A stretch of DNA of 64,000 bases from Sphagnum magellanicum (GCA_021904315.1 CM038920.1:12648001-12712000); one strand, 5' to 3'. Shown: positions 1 through 14,230, counted from the first letter of the stretch. The notes: a model not told the origin generated them from the sequence alone. Made by a program: numbers and translations.

Positions 1-89
1 ACACATTGTTAAAGTGTTATAAAAGCATAGAAACATGGAGGGGGCAAATTTGTGATCAGTAATAGGTAATTAGATGTCAGTCGATAGGT

Positions 90-930
90 AGTATTTGAAG
101 CACCCCAAATTCTTTAGTAGACTCAATTGTGAATCTAAATGTGAAAACAACGGAAAGATAAGGAGTTGGGCCATGCTTTTTAATTCACCCCACTTTGGGG
201 GTACATGGGCGTGCTAGAGCTCCGAAATGTAGACTACGAAGAGTGACAAACACTTCAATTACTCACATGGACCTGCACAAACCAAACAACAAATTGGTTA
301 GTGCATAGTTGGAGCACTTTTGGTGCATGGACGAGCCACGGGCAAACACAAACTCACAAGACTCACCATGGCCTGAACTTAAACGAAGCCATTACCTTCC
401 CCCTTATAGTATTCTTTGTGTTTGGCCACAAGGCTAGCACCCAAATGTCATTTTGTCCCGGGACTCCCAAGTGAAAGTCCTGAAATTCCCAAAATTGGGA
501 CTCCCACAACTTTGGAGGCCCATAACTTTGTTTAAAGACCTTCGATTGAGGTGAGTTTTTAAGCGAAGTTTTAGCCCTTGTCAAGAGCTTTCCAACGGTA
601 TGTGGCACGCCACCTGTATGCAAGGAAATCCGGGTGATTCCTGACTTTTAGTGGTCGATAGTCAAATTGCATTGCTTTTATCCATAACTTGTATTTTAGG
701 TATTCAAATGGGTCATCTGAGCCCATTTTAGACATTTACGTTCCAATAGCTTTCCAATGAAATAAGGAATTCATTAATTCAATGAATTTTGACCCTTGCA
801 ATCGCCCTCCAAAAATTCAGGAGCCCATTGGGACTTTAACTCATAAAGTGGGAGCTCATTTGGGAGTGTGGAGGTTTATTCCCTCACACTCTCTTGCATT
901 CCAAGGAGTCATCATGGTGACATCATTTGC
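90..930 (+). repeat. Dispersed repeat family, copy A
   Basis: First of four diverged copies of one repeat in the window (the others lie at about 2990-3960 minus, 4085-4930 plus and 57340-58330 minus). Shared landmarks, in order, are a segment with 'gtgctagagctccgaaat', a stretch ending 'ttggttagtgcatagtt', the phrase 'cccccttatagtattcttt', 'gggactcccaag', 'gctttccaacggt', 'gacttttagtggtc' and a distal 'tttgacccttgcaatcg'. No protein family is recognisable. A minus-strand reading frame (363-623) is open here and in copy C but is broken in copy B. The ends are approximate because they were set by eye from the points where similarity to the other copies fades. It could be part of an LTR or another non-autonomous element; no terminal repeat or target duplication was found. 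Confidence 0.75.
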
Positions 931-2989
931 AACTAAACACTTATGCATTAAGTGTTTTTTAATCGCATGTATTGATTATAATTTATTTTTAATCATAAAT
1001 TATAATAACAATTTGAGATTTTTCTTTTAATGAATGCTAACAAAGTTGGGGACACATCATATATATAAGTTAAAAAAGACCAAATTATTGATGGGTTGGT
1101 TTATTATTGTGTGAACTTGGGGTATGAAAAATTTGAAACAATTTGTTTTCAATAATTTTTAATGAGCTCAAATTGGAATTTGTAACAATCAAAGCACCAA
1201 ACACCTTTGGGTTGTTGAAATACTAGCCAATTATCCAATTTTGTTTAGGTCATAGTAGGTTTGCAAGTGATCAATGTTCTAATCTTTAGGTTTTTGTTGA
1301 TATGATATTCACGATTTGCAAGTTAGAATGGAACATTTTTGTATCCATAATGGAGTCCAAAAATTTTCATAATGTATTTTTTACATGCCAAAAATATAAA
1401 ATTTTATATTTATAAAATTACTCTTCTTTTCTATAAAATAATGCCACATGTCACTATATAGCATAGCCTAAGTTTCATTTTTTTGAAATTTTTTATCTCA
1501 ATTCCAAAAATGTGAACATGAAGGATTTTGCCTTTTTCATTGTTTTTGGGTGTCATTAAAAGTTCATCAAACTTTCATATGATATTGAAATGGTTAATAA
1601 TGCTTCATTTTGAATTTCAAGTATAGGTTTTGAGTTTTGGAGAGAAAATGATGTTATTTTACTACAAACTATGATTATAATGAATCCATTTCTAACTTAT
1701 TAAGGATTGTGACATTGTAACTTGTCTATGGTTAAAAGTCCCCCATGTGATACATAGAAATATTTATTTTAATGATTTTATTTTTGTATCACAATAAATT
1801 ATATATAAATGAATCTTTTTTCATAAAATGAACAAAAAAATCAACATGAGACATAGTTCAATCCATGAGGGTGTAAAAAAATTGATGCAATGATGTCCAA
1901 AAATGGACATTCTAGCTTGTAAACACCCTAACATGTACTATGAAAATTAAAGAAGATTAGTTAAAAAAATTATAACATGCCAAGTAACACCCAATGATAA
2001 TTAGAAAATTGTGAAAGGGCGACAAGATGTTGTGTGCATTTATTGTGGTGAAGAAGTTGGCCTTGTAATCTTAAAAGACTAACACAAGGGTTGCGATCAT
2101 GCACCCATCTTCCCGAATTCAACTAACCATGTGCAATTGTTGATGTACCCCAATTTCAAGTCTACTCAAAAAACCAATTAAGGAATTAAAACAATTGTTA
2201 ATTGATAAGACATAAAGTTTTCATTTGCACTTAAAACCCAAGCAAAAACTAATGAGGAGAAAAATTGAAAAATCAAAGCAAAAGAAATCATTAGACAAGT
2301 GTGTTCACTTAAAAAATTTGATGTTTGGTGTGAGCAACATAAAGGTTTCCCTTACCTTCAACTTATTTTTGTCTCTTGTGTTCTAATGATACTCCAAATG
2401 GCAAAGGAAGGTGATGAAGGTGCAAATTGCAGATTGTTAATTTAACCAAGTTATTAAAGTTTTGAAAACTCCTTTTACATAGGTTGGAGGCCAAGTTGTT
2501 GGATGTTTCATGAAACCTTACCTCTATTCTACTAATTGTGGACTATGGTAATTTATTCATTGGGTTTACCCTAGAAACCATGGAACTCACTTGTTGAATT
2601 TTTGTGTAGATTGTGAACAACATGCATTATATCAAATACAAAGGTTACTTTGTTCAAAGGACCATGGCACAAAAGGTAATGTTATATAACTTATGTTTAT
2701 TCAAAAAAAAAATTTGGTAGAGAGGTTAAAACTACATGGACACCAAAAAGGTTAATAACATTATTGTTATTTGGGAAAATCTTTTAATGAAACACACCTT
2801 GGACATTGTTCATTGTGAATTTTTTTTTGCAACAACATGATTAAAATGATATTTGGGGAGATAAACACAAATGTTGTCCAAAAACGACATGGAATCAATT
2901 AACAGTTGACCTCATCTATGGTTATGACAAGTAGCCAATGGGTTTTATATTAAGCTAATTGCACCCTATGTCATGACAAATGAGGAAAA
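931..2989. other. AT-rich intergenic DNA
   Basis: No reading frame of note, no splice-linked exons and no repeat boundary were recognised. The stretch is rich in A/T homopolymer runs. A gene is unlikely here, but short non-coding RNAs cannot be excluded by eye. Confidence 0.6.
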
Positions 2990-3960
2990 AAAGATGTTCT
3001 TACAAACTTTCAAAAAGCTCAAGACCCCAATTGTTATAACCTTAGCCTTGGGCTCATAACCAAGGCAAGGGCTTGCAAAGGTGTGGGCCAATAGTGAAGC
3101 TTGGGAGTCACATTTCATGTTCCCGAAAGTGTAGGAAAATGTGAAGGAATGAACCCCCACACTCTTAAATGAGCTTTCACTTTGAAAGTTGGAGTCCTGA
3201 TGGACTTCTAAAATTTTAGAAGGCGATTACAAGGGTCAAAACTCATTAGATTGAAGAGTTATTTATATCATTGGAAAGCTCTTGGATTGTAGATGTTTAA
3301 AATGGGCTTGTATGACCCATTTGGGTACTTAAAATATAAAATATGGCTAAAAGAAAAGCTGGGAGTCGAAGTGCCAATTTGATTCCCAACTACTAAAAGT
3401 CAATAATCACTTTAATTTACTCACGTTAAGGTGGCGTGCCGCATATCTTTGGAAAGATCTTGATGATGGCTACGACTTTGCTTTAGACCTCATCTAAATT
3501 TGAAATCTACACAAGAAGTTAAAGGCCTCCAAATGTCGTAAAAGTCCTAATTTCAAGAATTTCGGGACTCCCAAGTTGGGAATCCTGGGACAAAATGACA
3601 TTTGGGTGTTGGCCCTGTGACCATGCACAAAGAATATTATAAGGGGGAAGCTGGTGGTTTCCCTCAAGTTCAGACCATGGTGAGTTTTGTGAGTCCATGT
3701 TTGCTCGTGGTTCGTTCGTGCACCAAACTATGCATTAATCGATTTGTTATTTGGTTTGTGCAGGTCCATATGAATAATTGACCCACTTGTCAATCGTCCT
3801 ACTCCATATCTTGAAACTTCAACACATCCCTCTACCCCAGAAATGCTATGAGCTAGGGAGCGTGCCCAAATTCCTTATCCTTCCATTATTTTCACCTTAG
3901 ATTCACATTTGAATCTATTAACAAGCTTGGGAGTGCGTCACAACAAATTGTGCAAGAGCG
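2990..3960 (-). repeat. Dispersed repeat family, copy B (inverted)
   Basis: This copy is the reverse complement of the copy A landmarks: 'gggactcccaag' at about 3566, the 'gaatattataagggggaag' block at about 3631-3649, and 'gattcacatttgaatct' at about 3900. It faces copy C head to head with only about 125 bp between them, so the two form a long imperfect palindrome. Reading frames that are open in A and C are interrupted here by stops, so this copy is decayed. Ends are approximate. Confidence 0.75.
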
Positions 3961-4084
3961 TTAAGAAATAGGGTACAAAAGGATAAGAAGTTGAAAGGAT
4001 TAAAATGACATGATTATCACATAATGTTACAACAAATATTTCCTCTACCATTGTACCTTGATGTAAAAAAGAGACCTAGATGTG

Positions 4085-4930
4085 TCTTATAAGTGACGCG
4101 CTCCCAAGTCCCTAGTTAGCCCCAAGTTAGGGCTAAGTCACTCAAGTTGCGGAATTTCTGGGACTTGAGGCACGCGCCCAGTTTCTAGCACTAAAGGGGG
4201 TGAAAGGGGCGTGCTGAAAGCTCCGAGATTAGACCAGGAAGAAGGACAAGCTTACGCAATTATTCAGTCATGCATCAAAATCCAACCAACAAGTTGGTTA
4301 GAATTCATTCTGCACATTTTCAGTGTTGGGACAAGCCATAGGCGACCTTGGACTCACTTGACTCACCACGGCCCGAACTCGGGGGAAGCCACCACCTTCC
4401 CCCATATAGTATTCTTTGCAACTCTCCGCCGCACTTGCATCCAAATGGTTCTTTTTCTTGGGACTCCCAAAGTGGAGTCCCGAAACTGTCTCGGTTTAGA
4501 CTCCCGGGACTTTGGGCGTTCATAACTTTTCGCCCTGAATTCGGATTGGGACGAGGTCTGAACAAAAGTTGTAGCTTTCCTTGAAAGCTTTCCAACGGTG
4601 TGTTGCACTTCACCTGCACACCTTGGAATCAGGTCGATTCCCGACTTTTAGTGGTCATGAGTCAAATTGCCAATTTGACTCCTGGCCCTTCTTTTGACCA
4701 TAACTCGTGCTACAGATGTCCAAATGGCTCATGCAAAGCCATTTTGGACATTTACACTTCAAGACCTTTTCAACGGTATAAATAGCGCCTCAATGCGAGG
4801 TGTTTTGACCCCTACAATCGTGCTCTAAATTTTTGGGATTCTCTAAGGACTCCCAAGTCTCATTTTCGGGAGTGTGAGTGGCGACCTCACAACTCCCTCA
4901 AAGTGGGGTTGCGACAATAAGCCTAAGTGA
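4085..4930 (+). repeat. Dispersed repeat family, copy C
   Basis: This copy has the same orientation as copy A. It is the most GC-rich copy and probably the least decayed: 'cccccatatagtattcttt' near 4400, 'gggactcccaaag' near 4460, 'gctttccaacggtgtg' near 4589 and 'gacttttagtggtcatg' near 4643. It contains overlapping reading frames of 78-104 codons in several frames, which is what a GC-richer non-coding repeat gives by chance. No domain is recognisable in any of them. Its left part (4085-4200) does not match the left part of copy A, so one of the copies is truncated or rearranged. Confidence 0.75.
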
Positions 4931-7900
4931 ATATTCAAAAAAAATTATGCAAAAATAGTTTATCACATTTGTTTAAATTAAAACATTATTATACGGCATG
5001 TGATAGGCGGTGAAATATCATCTTGTGTTGTACTAACCTTTTTTTCTTTATGTGTTTAGGTTCTGATCCATCCTACATGGGTTTACTAATGTTACCCCAA
5101 TTGATTAAAAAACTTGCCCTCCCCTTTATGTGGTGTGACAACTTGTAATCCACTGTTACACAATGTTAGACCATTGATTATACCCTTGTAAACCTTTAAC
5201 TCAATATGGCATGACGTGGAAATACTCATTAATTTAATGTTATAATAGTTACAGTGATTTACAACTTTGCAAATATCTTTTAAAAGGATTATAGATTTGG
5301 TTTGTTTCAAGTTATATCAAAACCCATATATTGGAACTTATGAAATTTATGTAATGTTATAATTTCATGTAGATTGGAATGAAAATTCTTTCATTTGAAA
5401 AGTTCATCTTGTTTTATGGAACAAAAATATGGGTTGAAATTTTGGAATAATCTAGTACAAATTTGAATTGGTTATTGTCAATTTGCCAAAAAGTTGTGAA
5501 TTGTCAATTTCATATTGATTTCATTTTACTAGTAAAAGGCCCCCCTTTTTTAAGTAAAAGTTTTCAACTAGATGTGATTTGCAACAATGTTGCAACTAGA
5601 TTTTTAAAAATTTAAAATAGAATAATGGCAATTACCAATTAAGTCAATTCATTAACTAAATTGGTATATAATTGAAAGTAATTTTCAACTAGGTGGTATT
5701 TTGTCGAATATTCCACTAAATAATACTAGCATCATCAATGTCTCCACGTTGAAATGTTACCATGTTGATAAATAGTGAAAAACAAGTCTTGACTAAAAGG
5801 TCATTATTGAAATATTCATAACATTTAAAGTTCTTTAGTTGGCACATAGTCAAGATATTAACTAATGTTCAACTATTTCGGTGACACCTTCAACACATGT
5901 ACAAATGATAAAATGTAATAAAAGGGATGGATGAAATGCAATCTCATTTTCAATTTTGTTGCAATTATCATTCAACTCGATTAAACAATTAATATATGAT
6001 TTTTTTATACATATGATAGATACATGTTAATATTTATGCTAAATTATGATAACATTAAATTACATGTAAAATTTATGAGTATAATTGAATGGTTGTGTGA
6101 TGTAATTTTTGTGATGCATATAATTATTTAATATAAATTAGTATTTTAATCTTATATATGTTCAAACATGTAATATTTGATTTTTATGTAGATTAAATTT
6201 AGATTACAACATATCAAATAATGATATATAATTAATGATTATATTGTGGAATTTTAATGTTTATTCATTTCTTCTTATGTGATAGCTTACTATTTATTAA
6301 AAATTATGATCAAAATTCATTAAACTAGAATCCCATGTAAATTCTATTTATAAATATAAAAGGTTATGTATGATGAATTTTTTTCCATTTAAATTATAAA
6401 TAAAATCTAAAAATAAAATTTAGTAAATTGAAATATAAGTTGGAAACAATGTGCATTAACATACAAGTTGACAGTAATATATTCAACACATGTAATGATA
6501 GCTTTTTTTATGTAATTAAAATTTTCATCTACAACAAAAATAATCAAACATAATTATGATTATTTGGAATTAATGTAATGATTAATTTAATTTTTTATTA
6601 ATGCAATGAAAAATTTATTTGAGATTAATCTAATAATTAATCTAATGTTAGTTATTGGTTTGAATATATCTAAAAATTATTTATTTCATTATCAATCTAT
6701 TTTATATTTAATATTAACAATAATTGGCATAATTAGTATGAACATTTAATAAATAACTATGTAATTTAGGAAAATATTTTTATTTTAGCAGTACAATATT
6801 TATCTCAATGTTTTTATTTTTATATTTTTATTCAATGTAGATTATATTAATTTTTACTAGTTATAACAAGTTAAATAATAGTACAAACTAAAATAGTTAA
6901 ATAATAACCTAATTCATATTATCTAAAGTAATATTAATAAATAATAACACTTTAATAAATGAAACATTAATATTTTATTATAATATTATAATTAATTATA
7001 TAACATGGAACTTCTTTTTTTGTTGAATATTTATTACATTTAATCAACATAATGAACCAAACCTAGGCTAGGTAAACTATTAGTTTAAGTTTAGGTTTAA
7101 TGAAATTAAAACTAGGTCTTAATTCAATTCGAGGTTGCAATTAATTAAATTGCAATTACATTACCACAAGATTACAACTAGTGTTGTGCAAGTATATAGA
7201 TTTACACATATTAGGCTAGTTTGGTATGTCTAGTATCATGGAAGGGGGGTATGAATATGGTCTGGGTATGTAATTAGAATGATTAAATTAGGTATAAATC
7301 TGATATTAAAACCTAAAATGTGAGACTAAGTATAAATTTGGTACTAATCTTATTTTTAAAAATTAATACTAGTGCATATCAACCTTGGTCTTGGTATGTT
7401 TTCATGATAGTCAAAAAAATTCCAAACCTTAAACAATGCCCCACAATGAACCAACAAAAACAAACAATGTTCCATAATGAACCAATAAATACAAAGAAAA
7501 TATAAACATTGGCACCAATTACACATTGAACCATGCATAAACACATTATATAAATGATTGAAAATTGAGATCATATTTGAAATCTAAAAAGTTTGAAGTT
7601 TAAAATGTTATAAATTTTTTTAGCATGTGAAATTTGAACACTACACAAAATTGATACAAATTGCAAAGTTAAAACTCAAAATGCAAATTGCAAAGACAAG
7701 TTATAATCAAATCCATGTCTAAGGGGAATATAATGTAGCAATTACAAATCCTCCTCAAGTAGCCATATTGGTCAAATTTTTTTCATGGGCTTTAAGAAGG
7801 TCTGTTTTAAAAGTTAAAAACTCCCCAACATCTTTTTTGCAAAGTGGCAACCAATTCGCACATCTTTTGCCTAGTTCTTGTATATCATGATGAAGGCATC

Positions 7901-9299
7901 CAAGTTTGTAAACCCAAATCTACAACAACACGGATTAGTCAAAATTATAACCATAGAGAATGTCCTCTCTGTTTCAATATATGAACTAGGAATTTGCCAA
8001 GGTTTGTTTATAGGCCACATTGGGATATAGCCTAGCATGTTCCCATGTATAAAATCATGTATAGAAATTTACATTTTTGTTTCAAGTTGAATTTTTGGTG
8101 TATTGTTGTTATGTGTATATATGATTGAAAATAAGTTTGCATATTCTAGTAAAGTTGTGTATGCACATTGCAACCACACATGATTTATTCTATTTTTCAA
8201 CAATAAGTTTGGAATTTGTGTGTCATAGTATGATTGAGATGTTTCAATGTCCAATATGAGTTCACATCAAAAAATGTTTTTTTCTTAGCCTTGTTGGTTT
8301 CTATTTGAAGCTAATCTAGAATTTAATTGAACATATTAAATAGTGATGTAGACATGGGATTACCTTATTGTGGCCATTTTTTGGAAAAAATATGTGAACA
8401 CATTTAATTAGAATGAACATCTGCTAGGGAATATTTGTGGATATTACATTCTTTCAAAACATGCATGGGAGCGAGTTCTAGAAACACATATAACTATGTG
8501 TACAAAATTTATTTTAAAAATGTCATGAAAATTATTTGGTGGTTTATATAGTACAATGTTTACCTTTTTTTGACATCCCCACCAATAACCAAGGCTACAA
8601 GTCAAAATGGTTGGTTCATGTTTATGATATTTCATTTGATATTGTCCATTTATAATTATAAACAAATCAATCTCATGGTGTTAATTAAATAACAACACAC
8701 ATGTATTATTCATTGATCATCCATGTTTTATTTACATTCATCCATTTAAAATTATTTTTTTTCATTTTAACTAATGTTTCCAAGCTCCATGTTCATGCAC
8801 AAGCCATCTTCCATAGCTCCCAAGGCCCTTCAAAGGTGGGAAACGTGGTCAAGTTAAGGTATTTACAATAGTTGAAAGTGAGGCTAAGTTGTTCTCCTTA
8901 CAACAACAAGCAAGGAAATTGACAATTCCATTTCACATTACCATTAATGCTAGATTCATTAGATGAATCCCAACTTAAGGATTGTAATGGTTCTTCTAGG
9001 ACTTATTGACCTTGTTGATCATGTTACAAGTCGATTAAAACTTTACTAATTTTCAACACAAATATATGTATTTTTCAAATCAAGCTTAAAATATTGGACC
9101 CTTGGATAGCCAAAAGCCATTATAAAACTCACCAATACATTTGCAAGATAGAGAATAAGAAGAATATCAATGAAAAAAAAATCCAAGCATAAGTGTTGGT
9201 AATTAAACTAAGGTGTTACGAACAATGAAGGGAAGAGACGAAAAAAGAAAAAGACATTAGTACAAAGGTGATGAATGAGGATTATATGTGGTGGGCTAT
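4931..9299. other. AT-rich intergenic DNA
   Basis: About 4.4 kb without a supportable gene. The part from about 5900 to 7060 is extremely AT-rich, with runs of ATTAAT-type words. The reading frames present are short, start in low-complexity sequence and match no family I know. No terminal repeats were recognised. Confidence 0.6.
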
Positions 9300-12200
9300 G
9301 GTTTTTCTTGTGGTTCCAACTCATACACAAAATGTAATTTTATACAATAAAATGGTTTTAAAATTTATTTTAAGGTGGGGTTACCTTTAGGGTGGTGGTT
9401 CTAGGTTGCCCCTTTAGGTTTTTTTTTGGGTGGGGTTGTTTAAAGTGGTGGGTTTTTAGGTTGCTTTTTTAAAAAATTATTTTAAGCTTGTGGGTTTGCC
9501 TAAGGTAGGTGGGCTTTTTGATGAGGGCCATATTTCTTTCAACTCTTGGGCTTCCACGTACCCATTTCTAGTTTGGGTGTGGTTTTTCAAGATTATGACC
9601 CATGTGGCCATTCCTTGTCCCTCAAATTAAAAATGGGGTTCAATGCAATGTCCCTTGTTTTAGTTATGACATTTTTTTAATAATAATGTGGCATGGTTTA
9701 TTACCAAAAACATTGTCAAACTTTTTAAACTTTGCATTCCAATAACATTTTTAACTCCTTGGTCACTGTTTTTGCCCTTTCTCCCTTTGCAGTAACTTGG
9801 GCTTGGATTTTGGCATTGGATCCTTTTAGTGCCTTCCATTTGGGTCTTCTTTGACCTCGTTTACACATACATTATTTTTTTTGCGTCAAAATGTGTAGGT
9901 TACCTTTTGTTTTTGTTCAGAGTAGCTTAGCTAAAATACATTTGATGTGGTTATTTGGTAACTATTGTTATTGTATCCTTAGTGATGTTTCATCCTTTCT
10001 CCTCAAGGTGGAGTGGTCATGCATGGGGAGATGAAGACACATCTTTGATGATTTTTATCCAAGGATTAGGAGGAATTTCAAACAAAACATTTTCTTTGGG
10101 TGTGTCGAAGATTTTGCATGTGTTACTAGGGCTTTTGCCCCTCTTGCGTTGGCTTTAATGTCATCAAAGATTATTTGCACATTATAAACCCTATGTATGT
10201 TTTAGATTCATATTCCCCTTACTCAAACTTCCTTGATGGATTTTCAACTAAACATAGATGTGGAAATCTCTTTAGATTCTTTTAGGTTAATTTTCTTGTG
10301 CATGTCCCATTGTTAGCAAGTGGTCCATTAAACATGGTTTTGGAACATTTTCAAAATTATTTTGACCTTAAGGATTCAATTGGTGGTTTCATTCAATTCC
10401 ATCAGTTGAGTTTTTATGTGGATATTGGCCACGTCCTATAGTCTATGACTTGCATTTTTAGTGCCATTATGCTTTTGACTTTGGCCCAACCTTTAGGTGG
10501 CATTTAGCTAAATGTAGTGGGCAAAGTGCTTAAGGTGACCCACTTGTTAAACCTTTTTTGGCGCTCATTTATTTTCATGTTTTGAATTGTTATTCAAGCA
10601 TTTTTTTCATGTTTCTTTCCTTCTTCGGCAGGTGATACCCATATCTTTGGCCTTACCCATGTTGTTCCTTTTGCCTTTGATCATTTTGCCTCTTAGTTGG
10701 CTTTTGTGTGGTTGGTTGTTTAGTTTTGCAAATGTTTGGTTTGGGCACCTTCAAGTTTGGTTCCTAGGTTTGCCCTCTCAATTCATTTCTATTACCTTAT
10801 TGATGGGATTGGGATTAAAGGTTTGGGTTCCTTTTTTATGTCCTTTTTGTAAAAGGCTTTGGATGAAGATGTTAAATTTGTCATGTTGATGTGCTCTTGA
10901 GGTTAGGGGATATGTAGGTAGCATTTGAGATCTGCTCTAAGTGTTTCGTTTATAGGCTTTCCTTTTTGCTCCATTTTTTTCCCCCTTTTTCAGTAGATCC
11001 AAATTTTTTTGTTGCTTGCCATTTAATTTTTGTGTTGACATTGTGATTTGGGTGGATGGTGTTTGAACGTTGGCTGATGTCATCATCATTAGCCCTATTT
11101 GAACATATTTGATTTTGTGAATAGCTAGTTATATTTTGTGGGGTTGTAGAATTATAGTTGTGATTTAGACTAAGGATGGCCTTTATCACAACTAGAATTC
11201 TACAAACATGTTTGCCTTTAGCCATAAAGGTTTTTGGGTGTTTACATTAGCATGTCAATGGTTTGATTCATTTGCTAACATGGTGTGGAAAAATGAAAGG
11301 TGTTGGATGCTTTCTTTTTTTGGTTTTGAGTTCATTTTACATGCAAAAGGTGTTGGTGGTGTTGCAACGAATGCACGCAACCTCTATTTCAAAACATGTT
11401 ATTATTGTAGGTGAAGGTTATTATGAGTTAATTGTTATTTTAGGTGTTCCTTGCCTCTCTTTATTTGATATGCTCTTCACGGCTACAAGGTTTGAATACT
11501 TGATTTGTTCATGTACCCTAGCGGTTTGCCCCATTTGGTGATTTCTTCGTTTGCCAGGACTTGGGTCCTTCCATCTTGCACCTTTTTCTTCCCCTTTTTT
11601 GGGGTGTTTTGTTTTGTTGTCGAATTGACAAGTTTTCATCAATAAGCAACATTTAAAGAAGCAAAGCCTTCATGTGTGTGGGTCCTATTTAATCTATTTG
11701 TAGCTTTCGGCTAGCATTACCAATGTTGGGTTGGCAATGGTTATTTTCATAGGCAATGAGTTACTGGACTTCTTGGACCAATTATTTATCAAGGCAGTTA
11801 AGGTATTTCTGAGAATTGGGTTGATATGTTATTGAGTCAATAATCCACAATGACTTTTCATGCTTTGTTTGGGGTATGTGTTAAATTAGCTATGAGTGTT
11901 TATTGCAGTCAATACAAGTTTGTTTTGTTAACTTATAATGGCTGGGGCCCACCCTTTCCATTTACCTTCTCCATCCTTGTTATCATCACATTTGACACAA
12001 GTAACCTATAACTATGTATGTTGACAACATGCCATCACCTTGTCATGCATGTTGATATCATACCATGGACCTGATTTCAACCTTTAGGTGTGTTTTTCTA
12101 GTTTTTGATTCCTCTTTTCTTATTTTGTTGCACCCTTTTTTTTCTATATAGTTGGATGGTGTTTATAATTTTAATTGTTGGAAACAAGTTGCATAAGAGC

Positions 12201-13470
12201 AAGTGCACAAACAAGTTTAGATTGCAATTAAAATAACATTTTTCAGACTCTGTTGGGTTGATAATGACTCGTGAAAAGGATTGTATGTTGGCATATAGAC
12301 AACTTTGAGAAATGGAGGGTAACATGGTAGCTTTTTTTCCTTTGGATTGTTGGCTTTGGTTTAAGGATATGAACAATGTGGGGGTTTTTTTTTGGCCACA
12401 ACCAGTGTTGTATCGATTTATTTTACATTCTAACTGATGGTGATGGCAATATCAAGATCACTTCTACTTTATTGCATTGCTGTGATTTGACAATGGAGGG
12501 GTTATCCAAGCTCTTGCCATGCCTCCCTATTTTGGAATTTGGTATTGTTGTGGTGACTTTAGTGTTTTTTAATTAGTGCAGTTCAAATCACGCTCTACCA
12601 AGAACGTCCAAAAGAGTTGCAGGTGTTCCTATCCTTTATTGAAATTGACAGTATTCATTTGTCTGTTTTGAACCCAAACTTAAGTGATGGCAGCAAATGA
12701 AATCTTGAGCTTGATATATGGAGAGTTTGTTGCCTAGATTCTTAGGTTTTGCTGAATTGATGATTGGCGACTTTGTCGGGTCCAACATTTCCTCCTCCCA
12801 CCATGATACTGAAAGACCGTCAATGAACAACTTCTATGTTGTTTCTTCATGATGGCTGAATTCATAACACTGAAGAACAGTTTCCAATCCCTAAATCCCC
12901 AAGTCGGTTAACGTGTAAATTTTCTCCTAGCCTTCAGTCATCCTCAATGAAAATCTGTGGAAATTTTTACTAGTGAGCGAAGTTCTTGTTGAAAATTTTG
13001 TTCAGGGATGCACTGTTGACTTCAACTTGAATCACTTGAGATCTTGAGTGATTATTATCAACACACAAAAGGTTGTGGAACCCTTTGAGATCTTTTTGGG
13101 TGCTGAAATGGTTGTTTTGTTGAAACTAAACTTGTGGGGAGGCGGGTTGTTGGCCTATGCCAAACAAACAATTTTGGAATTGTGGATACCCAAACAATTC
13201 AAGGCTTAAAAATTTCTAATTCTCATCACCCAACAAAAAGAAGCGAGTCTAGGCTACCTTTTGCCTAATTTTTGTGTTGGAAGATGTTTAACACTCACAT
13301 AAAAGAAAGATTGAAGCTCTTTTGGAGCAACATGAAAAATAAATCCAATCATTGATTAAGAAAATTACAGCCTTTCTTGAATCTTCACCATGAAAATGCT
13401 GGAGTAGGGAGTTTTTAAAAAAAATTCTAAAAAATAAAATAAAATTGCAAATAAATTCATTTCTCGCTTA
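9300..13470. other. T/G-rich stretch with no recognisable gene
   Basis: The + strand is rich in T and G (many 'ttttgggt' and 'ggttgcttt' words), so it yields spurious hydrophobic reading frames such as 10587-10889 (Leu/Phe-rich). Local composition differs from the flanking AT-rich DNA and might mark an old, decayed transposable element, but I found no conserved motif or terminal repeat. No exon of the downstream lipase gene was placed here. Confidence 0.5.
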
Positions 13471-13479
13471 GCATTTCTA

Positions 13480-14230
13480 GTTGATATGTACTTTGTACGA
13501 ACTTTCAGGTCTGCATCGTCTAACACGTGTCGCTTCAAGGCGCCATTGATCTTGGCGTCGACAGCCTTTAGGGTTTGTAGTTTGTACAACAACACTATCA
13601 TTTTGCGCGACGAGCGCTGGATCTTGGAGCAATTGCGATTGATGGTTGCAGCATTTAGTGTTCCGGGAAGAATTGAAGAAGAGTTTCCAATTGCGAAGAG
13701 AAGGAGAAGGAAGAGACAGTCTCGAAAAAAGAACTGGAGAATTTCTGTGGGTGTCTGTGGACGATTCTCTCAATGTTTTTTTTCCTGGAGACTTGGAAAC
13801 TGGAGGCGGTTGGTTTCATCGAGGTCTATTTCTCTTCTTTTTCAGAATCGTTGGTTTTGATTAGTTGTGAAGTACATAACAAGGAAGTGCTGATTGTGTA
13901 TTGTAACTATAATAGTAGTTTACCCTCAACCCTCCTTTCCGAGTCTTTTTTCTGCAAATCCCATAGCCTCCTTTTTTTTTCCTTCTTGGCCGCTTCTTAG
14001 CGAAGCCGATTTGGAGAAAAAGATCGAGGTGCTAGGTGGGTTAATGGAAGCTGGAAAGAGCGTTATGGCTATTGGAAAGTGTCAAACTCCGGCTCGTCTC
14101 CCTGATCGCCGTAATTGACTGAAATTGTGATCACGCAACGGTAATGTCTTGTGCAAGCATACATGTTAACATCTATTCGTGGCAGGAAACAGTGGATGTG
14201 AGGGAGTTAAGAATAAGAAGAATCAAGCAG
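13480..14230 (+). promoter_or_regulatory. Probable promoter and 5' UTR region of the lipase gene
   Basis: GC content rises and a pyrimidine-rich stretch (about 13920-13995) appears, as is common around plant transcription starts. The position of the start itself is not resolved. A likely spliced non-coding exon is 14186-14230, preceded by an acceptor 'ggcag' and followed by a donor 'gtattg'. Another possible donor, 'gtaatg', at 14141 would end a first exon. Overlapping reading frames occur on both strands here (for example 13486-13860 plus) but resemble no protein family, and none connects in frame to the lipase. Confidence 0.45.

Noticed and set aside
10587..10889. Hydrophobic 100-codon frame that looks like a membrane protein
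   Set aside because: It arises from T-rich DNA, is Leu/Phe repetitive and shows no conserved motif.
13477..13860. Overlapping frames on both strands upstream of the lipase
   Set aside because: No frame joins the lipase in phase and none has a known domain. The region behaves like promoter and 5' UTR.
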